From Emydura subglobosa (Eukaryota > Chordata > Testudines > Chelidae): a stretch of 64,000 nt of DNA. A model generated the notes under the pieces. That model had not been told where the DNA came from, ran no database searches, and saw only the letters and a program-made list of their open reading frames with translations. The stretch spans positions 34,207,563 to 34,271,562 of the forward strand of contig ML679962.1 in assembly GCA_007922225.1 (NCBI GenBank), in the 5' to 3' direction. Shown here piece by piece: positions 37,774 through 49,692 of the stretch; within the stretch, counting starts at the first letter, position 1; each line of letters opens with the position of its first letter. The translations under genes and the position numbers were made by a program.

Positions 37774-37971
37774 GTGTAGTGCAGGGGTGTCAAACATACG
37801 GCCTGCGGGCAGGATACGGCCCACCAACCTTTTTGATCCAGCCCGCGGCGACATCTCGCTGCGTTGTAGGCTAGGACGCCGCGAGATCTCGAGGCTGCAG
37901 CATGCTGCTTCCAGAGGGTAATTGAAATGTAGCCTGCCATAGGAATTGAGTTTGACACCCCTGGTGTAGTA
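37774..37971. mobile_element. CpG-rich hAT MITE with 14-bp perfect inverted termini
   Basis: The element spans 37782-37963 (182 bp). Termini CAGGGGTGTCAAAC and GTTTGACACCCCTG are perfect inverted repeats of 14 bp. It is flanked by GTGTAGTG (37774-37781) and GTGTAGTA (37964-37971), an 8-bp duplication with one mismatch, as expected for hAT. The interior is much richer in CpG than its surroundings, with an imperfect internal inverted pair (CGACATCTCGCTGCG and CGCCGCGAGATCTCG). No coding capacity. Confidence 0.93.
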
Positions 37972-39039
37972 TATAGGAGTTGGGATGTATTGCTTTAAAT
38001 AGTTTCTGAGCCTCTAGCGTTTTCTATGTGTCAGAACCCCGCTACTGCAGCAGAGTGCATGTGTAACTAGGCCTTACTTATTGGGCATATTTAGTAACCG
38101 TAGTTATTTGGGTCCCACCCGTGCCACTGTGGTTTCTTCGTATTACGCTTTATTGCATAAAAAGCAAAAGATGCAACAAGCAGCTGCTTCATTGGTTTGT
38201 GCCAAATGCCACAGACAACCAATCTGTGACTCCTGCAGCTTCTATGATGATGAAGGTGCCTAGACTTATTTTCGTACAGAGTGTAGCTCTGTGCATGGAA
38301 GTTCATTCACAGTTCTTTACATTCACGTTTCAGCAATGGTTGGGAATGTGCAGTGTGCTGAGTTTGTGAATGTCATTGAACTGCCATTTGGCATATTTTT
38401 GGTGTTTTGTTCCCCCCTTCTCTTCCCCTTCCCCCTCCCCACCCAGCATGGTTCACCTGATGAGTTAGTTGGGATTTTCTAGTTGGTTTTTCCTGTTAGT
38501 GAACTAATTTTGAGGTTCTGCTGCGATGAGATTTTGCTCTAATTTTCCATTTGTGCTTATATCATTCACAAAGTGCCCCGAATAATCATTGCAATGTGGC
38601 TCCACTCTATTTTTAGTTCTCCGTCAAATAGTGGGTTGTATCAGCTTCTGCAAGCTTGTTGCGTTAGACTGTGTTGCTAAACGTTTCACACTAATTGGCG
38701 TATCCGGGCTGTAATTGAGGTCCTTTACTTGTGTCTGGATCTTTCCTTTCAGTGGCTCCATTAAGTTGTACAACTGTCATGACATCACGAAATTGAAGAC
38801 ATTAATATTTTTCTAGTTGTGTAATAAATTCTTTGTCTGACTTTAGGCCATTCATCATGCTAAGGAAAGGTTTAACTACTGCTTTCAGAAGGATGACATT
38901 GATTAGGTCACTCATACATTATCCAGCATTAAGATTTTATTAGAATTTGCTTCCAAAACTGACCCCAGATGTTAATGACCTAATGGTTCCTACAGTGCGG
39001 AGCATAATGACAAGATCTCTGGACCCAGAGCTTCTCTTG
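37972..39039. other. No gene seen
   Basis: AT-rich. A pyrimidine-rich tract lies at 38410-38445. The overlapping frames at 38081-38482 have no recognisable product. Confidence 0.55.
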
Positions 39040-39115
39040 TAGATTGGCATAGAGCACCTACTTCCAGTGACTTCAATGCACCTCAGCTGATTTCTACCAG
39101 TGGAGGATTTGGACC
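39040..39115. repeat. Palindromic repeat core, degenerate copy
   Basis: The order 'gattggcatagagcacc', 'agtgacttcaatgcacc', 'cagctgatttctaccagt', 'gaggatttggacc' parallels the right half of the palindromic core at 60303-60383. Confidence 0.45.
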
Positions 39116-41951
39116 TTAGTTTCTCTTTGTAAATTTAAATAATCAGAAAATCAATCTGTTTTGGAGAAGACAAACTGAAAGGCTAGGGGACTCATGATAA
39201 CTGTGCTCGTAGTTATCCAGCTCAGTAGTTCACACTAGCACAAGTTTGGGCCGATCAAAAGTAATTCTCCGACCACCACTTTTGTGCTTCTGTAAGAATG
39301 AGTAGAAGGATCATCCCTGCCTCGGTTTGAATTGATCTGCCCACTGGCAATGTCCATTGTAATGACTTGGTACCGTGGTTTGGCTTTCTCAGAGGTCATG
39401 CACCACACTGATGCTAGATACAGGGTGGGGACATGTTGGCAGGTCAGTGGTGGGAAGCCTGGGATGCTAGTGCATCTATTCTGTGTATCATCATTTTAAA
39501 AAGAATGGAATCCGTCCTGAAAGCTGATTGGCTGGCTTCTTTTTTGTGTTTCTAGGAATGTCGGAAGCATTTAAAACAAAAATCCCACACTTACCTCAGT
39601 AACCAGATCAATACCCTGGGAAGAATACATCTACCCCATCCCCATCTCTGCAAGCACCTAGCCACCCACTCCCCTCTTGCAGTTGGCAAAATCTTGCTCG
39701 CTTCTTGAAAGCAGTGTAAGCTGTTCTCCCTCCCTATTCTCCCTTCTTGCAGCCAGCAACCCTCTCTCCTCGGTCACCCTGCAAGCAGCAGGCCTTCCTG
39801 CTGGCCAATGCTTCTGTCTACCAATAGTTGGTTGCTTTGTGTTCTCCCCATTTTGCAGCAGCTAACTGGCTTGCTTCCTCTCTGTGCAAACATAAGGCCC
39901 AATACTCCAAGTTGTTAAGCACCTTGTACGTATGATATGTTGAACTCCCTCATCTTAACTGGAAGCCAAGAGCTCTCTGCACCTCCCAAAAGAGGCTCCA
40001 CATCTTGCAGGATCAGGTCCACAACACATCTCCTGCCCCGGCCGATGATCTGTCTTGCTGCTGATTGGCTGGCGGCTGGCTTTTTGAAGGTAGCATGTGT
40101 CTCTCACTTCCCTCCTGGCTAATAATGTTCAATGGCCACAGACTTTATTTTTGTAAATGTCAGAGGGATGCATCATCTGGTCACTGCACCGCTGACGTCA
40201 ATAGCACTGCACACAGGTTGTTTGCTACCTTACAAAGATTTTTTTTTCTAGTAGTAAAATTCTAGCAATAGGAACTTCTGTGCAGCATTTCCTGTGGCGA
40301 AACAACCAACGGCTGTTATTGGCCCCGACACATCTCGGACCTCCAGCTCCTCCCAGCCAGTGACGACTCCCAGAGACTGCCGCACAGCTCCAGTGCTGTC
40401 AACCTGGTCCCATCGTGTTTGTGAAAATCCCCTTGAAATAAAGCTAAACCAAAGCAAGGATAGTTAAGAGACTAATTATCGAGCAATCCAGGCCCTGCAC
40501 TTCAGTGACTCTGTTGCTCTTTCCAGCTCAGTTATATTTTCCTAATAACTTCATGAATCACTTTCAATGGTACTATCTCTGCATTATAAGTCTACATTAC
40601 TGATGTTGCCTCTTATCTAATGAAGCAACAGCAGTCTAGGTGCAGTGCTTTTCCTGGGGATTAATGAACATTTGAAAGAATGTGATTACTCCTAGTGCTA
40701 CCAAAGGCCACTAGCCACACACAGCCTGTTACTTTATTCCCAAGGAATGACTAGTACTTAAAGTCATTGTTGATACCTTAAGCCATACGTGAGAGCAGCA
40801 AGGCAAGGGGGTTGTTTTTAGTGGGTGATGCAATCCCACTTGCTATCTATAAGGCACTTCTTAAAAATGAAAACATCTTAGCCTGTCAGATTGCTTGGAC
40901 TGTCTGTCTAGTCTCCGGACAGCATATGATCTCATGTATTGCTTGCGTCTTTGCAAATGTTTTCAGCATAGCGTGTAGGCTGTTAATTTTCTGATCTTTG
41001 GGATTTTTTTCCCCCAAGAGGTTGAGGTTCTACAATCCATAATACAGTGATGGTTTGATACTTCTCTGGATAGTCACAAATATCTAATTAGGATGATAAA
41101 CTCTCTTAAAAAATTGTATAGGTTCTGCTCCAGAAAAAGGTCTGCGTCGTACGGCCAAAATCTAAAGATCACTGCGTTTCTAGGTGACCCTGTAGCTATG
41201 TAAACATTGTCAATGATTCAAAAGCTAGCTATTTCTGTTTATGTCGTGTCTTACTGCTTAATAGAATGCTTCAATTGAGAAAACACTTCCGAATATATAT
41301 GCCATCTGTAATACCAATGGGAATATTGATTGAAAAGGACCACTTGAAAAGCCATAAAAAAAAATTAGCATGCATTCTTTGTGCTCCTACTTTTTTACCC
41401 ATTTGAAAGCGATAGTCAATTCAGACCTCATTGGATTGTCATCCTTGCTGTGAGGCAGTGCCTTGTTATTACTGATCCTATTAGAGACTGTTTTACTGTG
41501 GGTACTAGAGACGTGTTGGTGCTGCATTGCCCACAGATGTGGAAATGTGGCTTACTGACCTGATAAACTCAAGTGCAGAATGTAAAATCTGCAGGTTAGA
41601 CAATGGCATGCTCTCTTTCAATTTTCCTTAATCTGCATGCAGACCACAGCATGTATTGCAGGAGGCCATAGGGGATACGGAATAGATAGCCTATCTATTA
41701 AGTGCCTGTCATTAGGATGAACATTGCATGAAGTAAGATAAACGACAAATGTTTATGAGAAGTGTTGTTCCTAAAAGTAAACTATCCCCACCCCTCTCCT
41801 CCACCACCGCAATACTTTTTAACACTTTTCCTCGCTACCAGTGTTTCTCCCCCTTTTCCTTCCCCACATAACATTATACGGTTTATATACTTCTCTAGAT
41901 TTCTTTCGTTAAACTCTAACTTGAGTTCATTTTGTTATGTGGTGACCACAG
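39116..41951. other. No gene seen; likely flank or intron of the 41.95 kb exon
   Basis: No exon-like segment was found. Around 39940-40030 a fragment ('gagctctctgcacctccc', 'cttgcaggatcaggtcc') resembles another palindromic repeat half. A CTAAC branch-point-like sequence at 41916-41920 lies about 30 bp before the AG preceding the candidate exon. Confidence 0.45.
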
Positions 41952-42119
41952 TTCTGGATGACGCGCCCCCTGGCACGCAGGAGTACATTATGTTACGGCA
42001 AGATTCCATCCAATCTGCGGAATTAAAGAAAAAAGAGTCCCCTTTTCGTGCTAAGTGTCACGAAATCTTCTGCTGCCCACTGAAGCAAGTGCACCTCAAA
42101 GAGAACACAGAGCCAGAAG
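41952..42119 (+). CDS. Candidate internal coding exon, gene not identified
   Basis: The segment is 168 bp (56 codons' worth), follows an AG at 41950-41951 and precedes a GT at 42120-42121 (AAG|GTTTGT). It is open throughout and keeps the same phase at both ends, as a cassette exon would. The translation, read from the codon split across the acceptor, begins LDDAPPGTQEYIMLRQDSIQ, continues with a KKK-containing basic stretch, and contains CHEIFCCPLKQV and KENTEPE. It is hydrophilic and charged, has no low-complexity run or transmembrane segment, and looks like a cytoplasmic or linker region; the paired cysteines could be palmitoylated or bind metal. The open frame continues upstream to 41762 only through C/T-rich intron-like sequence. 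Alternatively the exon could be terminal, ending at the stop at 42155-42157. I do not recognise the gene. The donor is weaker than consensus. The call rests on amino-acid character plus splice signals. Confidence 0.5.
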
Positions 42120-45100
42120 GTTTGTGCACTACGGATCCATGTTTTTGTTTGTTATGATGACTTTTTTTTTTTTTTTAATGTACATGTCCCTCTAGTGTGC
42201 TGTGTGTTTTCAGCCTGTGTCAAGATAGTGCAACTGACACAGGAGGCGTTATGCGCTTCATGTCCCTCTTTGCTTGCCTGTTAATGTCTGATCCGGTCTA
42301 TCCCGGGACACTGTATAATATAAACCATATACAGTATTATAGACAAAAAGTAAAATTATGCTGCTTTTCTCAAATAAAGTTTGTTTATTTCAGCTCTCAT
42401 CATTACACTGCCCTTTTTTTGGCTGCCAAAAGTTGCTTGCTACTTGAAACAGCATCAGTCCTTAGTCAGTTTTTCGCCCCAACATTTCTGAAGCTGCACT
42501 CTGCTGAAACTAATGGCGCTCCGAACCAGATTCCCTTGTTCCCAACTCCTTCCACCCCATAAGGCTTCTGCATACTGCGGCAGGAATGCTCATAGCAGCT
42601 GTACTTCAGTGAAGCAGGATAAACCATTGTATGTAATGCACGCCCAGTTGCATTTTGAGACAATGAAATGCATGCATAGAGGAAACTGAGACGAATGTTT
42701 TCCTTTTCAGATAAAGTAAAGGTATGGACATATCTACCTGTTGTTCACTAAAGTAAAACTATTAATGCGTTATTCGTCTCTTTTGCGTGTTGCGGTAGCA
42801 TGTAAGATGAAGCTATCTTTTAAAGATGTACTTATTCAAAATTATATTTAACATTTTTTCTTGTTGTTCTGTATGTGTTTTTCATTACTGCCTCAAATCC
42901 CACCTGGTAAGCCTCCCACTTTCTGTATAAGCTACAGTATATGGAACGAACTGCCGTGATGAATAATGCCACTACTACTTGACATCATATTTTGAGATGA
43001 AATACTTAGGGCTGGATCCTGCTTTGGTTGAGTTTCACTAGCAGCGTAAAAGCCAAGAGATTTGAGCCCTTAGTCAAATCTGACTTGTGTTATTCTGTGT
43101 TTAATGATGGCCACTGCTGGTGCAATTGTGAGCTGCTACGATTAGCACCCGAATATTTCACACGACTGCTTGCTGCTGCCAATTCTTGCATGAATAATGC
43201 TCGCACGAGTGTTAGAGGAAGATTTATCTCTTCCATTAAGTGCTGTTCTGCCAGAAGTGATATTCTTACTAATGTCACGTGATCGGTCATTCAGAAACGT
43301 ATTGCATGAGACAAAAACTGTCGTAAGGGGAGGAGGGGCTATTTCTCTCAGGATGTGGAACTTTTAAAAAAAATCAGGTTTAGAGACGCTGATCTCAATT
43401 CTCCTCTTTCGAGACAAATTGTGCATTTCTTCTTTGTCCTTACTCAAGTCTCCTGTTGAAGTCAATGCGAGTTTTGCTTGTTTAGGAACTGGACGCGTTT
43501 GGCCATTTGAGTGCAATTTCTATGACAACATGAGTCCATGGTGCTTGACTGGTTCATGGCTGTGAACGTTTTCAGTGAGTAAATCAATATTTTACACTCT
43601 GACCGAGAGTTGAAGAGAAAAAGTATGTAAGGCTGTGGTGGTGTACCTTGAGAGCTGTCTGCGATAAGGGGCTGAGCCCTGTGGAAGTGTGGTATCGGTG
43701 GAGATTGAAGCACTCTGCACCTGCCAGAAATTCAGGCCCTAAGTGAAGACCCAAAGAGTATGAATTATGTCTTATTTTTGACTGAGAGCTAAGAGTTGCT
43801 ATTACTAGTTCTCTACAGTTTGAGATTTGTTTTCTCTCTGATAACAGCTGTGCCACAATATATGGTATTGTTAGATCATTCTCCCTGGAAATCTTGAGTA
43901 TGAAAAGAGAAAAGCCTTTCATCTTCTGTTGCAAAATAAAAGAATGAATGGCTTTTTTTTTTTTTTTACTCACCCCGAGTTTTGCATCCATAATTATCAG
44001 ACCAGGCACAACTGTATTGGCTAACCCACAACCCTTAGGAGGCTCCGTGTTTCATAGGGGTATCATATCCATGGACTTTTGGGAGGTGTCGTCTGTTGTT
44101 GCACGACTTACATATTTTTATGAAAGACAGTGCTTGTGTCAGAGTGAAAACTATATGTGCAAGGTTTCTTTTAGCCTCTTTTGCCTCCAAAGTAGCCCAG
44201 GGCCACAGTGGTGGAGTGTCTTTCTCTTTGCAATCTATGAATTGGCTGGCAAGAGTGTTAGACCCACTTCAGGGCTCATTGTGTCATCTTCAGTGCTTTC
44301 TTGGCATAGAGCCGAAGAATCTTGAGCATAAAATGATGAAGTTCTGCTCTCGGTGCAACCTTAAAATATTATTATTGAAGTCAATGGAGCATTTGAAGCA
44401 AACTTTAGCCCAGTAACACAGGCCCAATGGTTAACATGACAGATCTACTTTCAGGTTGTCTGAAAATAAAGGACTACTTACACTGAGTTATAAATAATAT
44501 AATATACATTTTCTTAAAGGCACTGGAAAATGTCATTGATTTATTAGTGGTGAGAGGATAGGCAGAGCAGAGATATTAAGGTCTACAATATAATTCTATT
44601 GTAGTCTTTAGAGAAATCCAGATATGGAATTAATGAAGTTGCTGCTGAAACATCTCTTCAACTTGAATGTCATAGTGTGGGTTACAACACTGGGAAGGAT
44701 ATATATAAAAAAACCAACTTACATTTTTATGTTTGAATGTTGCCATGGCATTGTCTAGAATATCATGACTATGTCTCTAAATTCCCTCTCACCACTTTGC
44801 ATCTCCTTCTGGAACCAGGATTTGGAATTAGTTAATCAATTCATGCCTTAGAATTGTGACCTCCCTGTTTGGTATTTGAGCTTGTTCGCTTACCACAGCT
44901 GTGGTTGGGCACAGGAGGGTTCCCCGTGCCGGGCACAAGACAGTTAGTTGTAGGCATGATACAAAAAGGATGAACTGGCAGGGAACATCCCTGGCTCCCT
45001 GGTGACACTACATCAACAGTTTCACCAATCCAATGTACACTGGATTCCCTTCAGGCAGCTTTGCCAATGACCTTGGAGCTTATCGGGTGACGAATCCAGT

Positions 45101-45179
45101 GCTATTCACTGAAACCAAGTTCCTTCCCATAACCCAGGTGCTGACTTTAAACAGCTGTTTCTCCATTGAGGCCTAACTG
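42120..45179. other. No further exon seen; T15 runs
   Basis: T runs lie at 42162-42176 and 43953-43967. Frames at 42197-42562, 43584-44009, 43948-44325 and 44096-44416 lack domains and overlap one another on opposite strands or frames. Short 'gaagtcaatggagc'-type fragments at 43450 and 44380 are half-sites of palindromic repeats. A 22-bp imperfect palindrome around CTACAATA/TATTGTAG lies at about 44583-44604. Confidence 0.5.
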
Positions 45180-48100
45180 TTGTTCTCTCTGTCCAAGACT
45201 AACCGCTCATACATACCCTTCAAAGTAGGAGAGGTATTTTCCTATTCCCAAGGACATTCAATTGCCCTTTCTCCCCCGATGGCATCCGGATACAAACACC
45301 TGGTCACAAGTCCACAGAGTCATCAGCATGCCTGCCTCTTTCCCCTTACCTCTTCCAGCCAGTCTGGATCCATTTTTGACTTACACCTCATTTTAGGGGC
45401 AAAAGAATTGCAGACCCTTTCAGGGTACTTTTGAAGATCCCCCGGCTCTTCGTGGAAAATGTAAATATTATGTGATTTATGAAGAATATTGGTTTCTTTA
45501 AAAGGTAACCTGCCTCAGCTGCTTACGGTTTACTGGACCATCAGCTTGTGACATTAGTATTATGCCAGCAGCCTACTGTGATACCACAAAGAAGCTTGTG
45601 ACCTCACATGGGACTTAAGCAGTAGGAGAGATAAAGAACCTGTTTCCTTGCAGATCAGCTAAGTAATAAAGGATGAGGGAAGGGCTAGAACCAAAACAGA
45701 GAGGGGTAGATCTGTGCAGAGCCGTTCAGAAACAGAAGGGCAAGTCCTGAGGCTGAAACAACCCCCATTCCCGGGGATGTGGGAGGTCAGTGTGGTCGGG
45801 GGTGTAACCTGGCTGCTCAGCCTCTCCTCACTCCCAACTGGTAGAATCCCCGGGGGATAAAGAGATCAGGCAACTGAGTTCTCTGTCCCCTACCACTGGC
45901 CCTCTGCAGCCCCCTTCCTGGGCAGTGTTGCAGAGGTTGCTACTTCCTGGTGCCCAGAGGGAAAAAGTGGGGCTGTCACTTGAGCCCCCCAGAGCAATTG
46001 TCACCATAGCAGTGCTGTGCAGGCTTTGTCTTTGAATCTGAGGTCTACTCAGCTGTAGTACTGGGCGTGGAGTGGGAAGGCAGAGACTTCTCCTCTCTGG
46101 CTGTTAGTCAGCTGGTTAATCCCCAAAGCCTCCCCCCACGAGGGGATGTTGGGAGGAGGCATTTCTTCCCCCTTAACATCCCTCCCCAGAGTCCCCCCTG
46201 CTGCCAGCTTCCGTGTGGGCATGGGGTAGCAGCCGAGTCTCAGACGCCAGCTCCAGAGGACAGGATGGGGTTGGGCATCTCTCAAAGAGGGATTTGCACT
46301 GCCTGCGGTTTGCTTACACTGCTATGACTGCAGAGTGGCAACACAGAGATGAGTCCCAGGATGCCTTTCACAGTTCTCCATAAAGCCTTTGCAGCTCTTT
46401 TAGCACACAGGCTCCTGGAAATGAAACTACAGTACTATGCATATATATCAACAATGAAGAACTTGGAGTTTGTTTAGACTAGGGAAATATACACCGGTGC
46501 AACCCCCAATTGCAAACGTAATCCGCTGTGACTCAGCGTTGCTCTCTGTCCCCCTCTAGTGGCAGGACTATACTGAGATTTTAGTTTGCTTACAGCCTTA
46601 AGATAACAGACCCAAACATTCTTCTCTGCTACGTTCAAGCAATGGCAAAAAACAGAGCAATTTTGTAGCTTGAGTCAAGCCAGGAATATGCTACTAGCAT
46701 CAGAAAGGCCATCTGAGGTATATTTTGCAACTATTTGTTCTCTTAAATAGTTTAAACAGAAGCTGCTGCTATCTTTACAAAACATGGTCACATAAAGAGA
46801 AGTCTGCTGCTGGAAAACTAATTTGAGTTGTGTTAGTACATTCAGAGCAGAGGATATAATGAGAGAAATGTGTTTGAAAAACACCCTTGCTTAGTCACAG
46901 TCCTGTAATCAAGAGTTTGGCCTTTTGCCCACAGTTCTGTTTTCATGTGATTTTTTTTTGTAGCATTCTGTCTCCCGCAAGGCATATATAACCTTTTTAC
47001 ATACAAAACAGCCGACAAGCATGGCAAAGTCTGGATTGGAGGGGAAAAAAAGTGTGATAGCAGCTCGTAATGAGGTTTGGCAGATTTCATCAGCCAACAG
47101 GAAACCTGATTATATAGAAAATGTTAAGGATGCTAATATGCACCAAGCATCTCCATGCTTGCCCTTGGTACTGGCTGAGTTCCTCTGTGCCTAGAAATAG
47201 AATGACTGACACCCCAACTGTTGCTACTACCAAGGGGGAGGAGAAAGGTAGGACGTTTGGACAAATTGTGAGACAGATGGGTTGTTTCTTCCCTCTTTTG
47301 CCACCTAAGGCAACTCCTGTATCTTCAGTTCGTCACACTGAATGTCTCTTTGGATGTTCCCAGCACTGAGTGGCTGTTGATAGTGCTGTAAGGTGTGTAA
47401 TTAAAGTGGCCAGATTTCTTCTCAAACAAATCCGTGCAGTCCAGCTCCCTCCATTTAATTATATTAATACCTCTGTACCTTAGTGGGGAAAAAGGAGAGA
47501 GAGAGGGAGAATTTCTTTCTCAACAAGATGAGTGTGTTTGAGATTGTGGAAAGCTTAAGAGAGATTTAAACTAGCAGGTACAAATTCTACACAAATAAAA
47601 TCAGCTCCTCAATAAGTCTGTGTTCTCTCTGGTGAATATGGATTGGGTTCAGGTCTCTTCACCCACCCCAAAGATGGTCGGATGTAGGGTTCAATTTGTG
47701 TTATTGCCTGAAACCAGCTATGAAGTTTGGGCTCCTGAGTTCAAGGGTATCCAGAGCTGGTTCTAGCCCCTTTCTCGTAAAATAATCTTCTGTCATGGTG
47801 TCTCCTTTTAAAAAAATGACTCAGAAAACCGTGGGACAGGTTCACCAAAGCTCTCCCAGGCCGATGTAACTGGCCCCTTGTTGCGACAGCTAAGCTGTCT
47901 GCACTGGAGAAGTGATTCAGCCTTTGAGAGGCCAGTCAGTGTCTTCCCCATTATCTGTCTCAGGGGGCCAGGCCAGAAGTGTTGCTTTGATTCCTGCAAG
48001 GAGCAGTCAGTGCTGGTTATTTTGATCAGAGCCCTTCCCAACCAGCACCACTCACTCCTTTGGCTCCATTTCTCCACTTTCAATTCACCCCTTCCTAGTG

Positions 48101-48317
48101 TAGGGGAAGTTCTAGCTGACGTGGGTGTTTCTGGGTTGTTTTTTTGTTGTTGTTGGTTGGTTGGTTTGTTTGCCACAGCCCGATTTCCCATTGCCTGTGA
48201 AAGGCCGTGTAGATTCTGAGCTGAACCTTACCCAAAGTTAATTTCATTGAAGGTCAAAACCCTGCCTTTGCATGCACACACACAGTAGCATGTGGCTGTG
48301 GGGGCATACTTGATGAG
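45180..48317. other. No gene seen; GC-richer patch at 45.7-46.3 kb
   Basis: The stretch 45700-46330 is GC-richer than its neighbours, with opposed frames at 46049-46327. CpG is not elevated enough to call an island. The frames at 47808-48219 on both strands show no domain. Confidence 0.45.
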
Positions 48318-48570
48318 GAAGGATGGTCCAGTGGTTAGGGCACTAGCCTAAGAGCTGGGAGACCCTGCTTCAAGTCCCTGCTCTGCCACAGACTTCCTGT
48401 GTGTCCTTGGGCAAGTCACTTAGCCTCTCTGTGCCTCAGTTCCCCATCTGTACAATGGGGATAAAAGCACTTCCCTGCCTCAGTAGGGTTGTGATGGTAA
48501 ATACATCAAAACTGTGATGTGCTCAGATACTATGCTGAGATGAGTACCTTGAATAGATAGATAGAGTCTG
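48318..48570 (+). mobile_element. MIR/CORE-type SINE, near full length with pol III boxes
   Basis: An A-box TGGTCCAGTGG (48324-48334) and a B-box-like GCTTCAAGTCC (48367-48377) mark the tRNA-derived head. The core follows with 'ccttgggcaagtcactta', 'gcctcagttccccatctg' and 'acaatggggataaaagc'. The element ends in ATAGATAGATAG. The head is similar to the reverse complement of the SINE at 49070-49290. Confidence 0.9.
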
Positions 48571-49069
48571 ATCTAAAAGTGCTGGCACAGACCACAAAGC
48601 CAAAGCAAGGATGCTTTTTTGCATACAAAAAAAGGCACAACTGATTAAAGCACAGTCTCGAATCTGTGTATTTCAGGGGCTGGGGTGTGTGTGTGAAGAT
48701 GTTTCATTCATACACTGAGTATTTAAAAAGAAAATGAAAACACAAACCAAGAACAGCACCAGTGGCTCAGTCCTACTGGGTGCTCAGCTCTCCTGCCCTG
48801 AGCAGGCAAACTTCTTAAGCACGTGATTAACTTTAAACAGAGGAGTACTCCCAATTGGAGGGGAAGCCGTGAGTTCAAGGAGCTTGTCACTGAATGTGGT
48901 CTATGAAAACTGCCTGGGCCAGGCTCTGAGCAGAGTGCAAACCCAGAATAACTCCACTGAAGTTAGTAGAGTTACTCAATACTTATTCCTAGGTTATCTC
49001 CTATAAATGAGATCAGAATTTCCCTGAGTCCTTTTCCTCCTCTTAGCCTATCGTAAGTACTTATATGGT
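48571..49069. other. Spacer between inverted SINEs with palindromic repeat fragment
   Basis: At about 48930-49025 there is a degenerate palindromic block ('aataactccactgaag', 'ttagtagagttact'). Otherwise no structure was recognised. Confidence 0.5.
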
Positions 49070-49290
49070 TCCCATTACCCTAGGACCTCACAATCTTTAA
49101 TGTAGCTATTCCTATACAGCAAGTGAGGGGTAGGGTGGGGGGAAATATTGTTATCCCTGCGGTACCGGTGAGAACTTAGGACAGAGAGACCAAGTCACTT
49201 TCCCAGGGCTGTGGTAAATGGGGGGAATTGAATCCATGTCTCCCAAACCCCAGGTTAATGTCCTAACCACTGGACCATCCTTCTTATTCG
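49070..49290 (-). mobile_element. MIR/CORE-type SINE, near full length, antisense
   Basis: The plus strand runs from 'aggacctcacaatctttaat' through 'gacagagagaccaagtcact' to 'gaattgaatccatgtctccc' and 'taaccactggaccatcc', the antisense order of the SINE at 48318-48570 including its A-box head. The pair forms an inverted repeat with about 500 bp between them. Confidence 0.88.
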
Positions 49291-49557
49291 ATGTTATAAG
49301 CTGTTAACAGCTCATCGGGAACAAATTACATCTCGGTGGTGTATAGTCTGTTCTCCACTGCCCCTTTCCCTTTGCATACTGGTCTACCTCCCTCAGAAAT
49401 ATGTGGCTTAACATGTTTTAGGGTGTAAAATATCTAACTAAGTCTTTGATCGCTTGGAGCCTCATATAGAAACCAGCCATTTTAACACGGGAGTGATGAA
49501 TTAGGGTATCATCATCTTATAAATATATCAGTAACATAACAGATTTCACTTCACTGA

Positions 49558-49692
49558 AGGACTTCAGTAACTCAGCCAGCAGTGTTAGGTCAGTTACAGG
49601 AGTGGGTGGCTGAGGTTCTGTGGCCTACAATGTGCAGGAGGTCAGACTAGATGACCATGATGGTCCCTTCTGGCCTTAGATTCTGTGGAATA
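49558..49692 (+). mobile_element. CR1 LINE 3' end fragment
   Basis: The sense 3' terminus of CR1 is present: 'gcaggaggtcagactagatg' then 'accatgatggtcccttctgg'. Upstream 'gtgaggttctgtggcct'-like sequence extends the match to about 49558. The insertion is 5'-truncated and non-coding. Confidence 0.75.

Noticed and set aside
43584..44009. 141-codon minus-strand frame
   Set aside because: It contains a poly-lysine run derived from the T15 tract at 43953-43967 and overlaps other frames. No protein family character.
45700..46330. GC-richer stretch as a CpG island promoter
   Set aside because: GC content rises but CpG dinucleotides remain sparse, and no exon or promoter elements follow.
46550..46567. 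CCCTCTAGTGGCAG as a CTCF-like site
   Set aside because: It needs a one-base gap to fit the core consensus, so it is weaker than the site at 8658.
47808..48219. Opposed frames of 127 and 113 codons
   Set aside because: Both strands are open over the same DNA, neither shows a domain, and the minus frame has a poly-Gln/Asn patch from a GTT-rich simple sequence.
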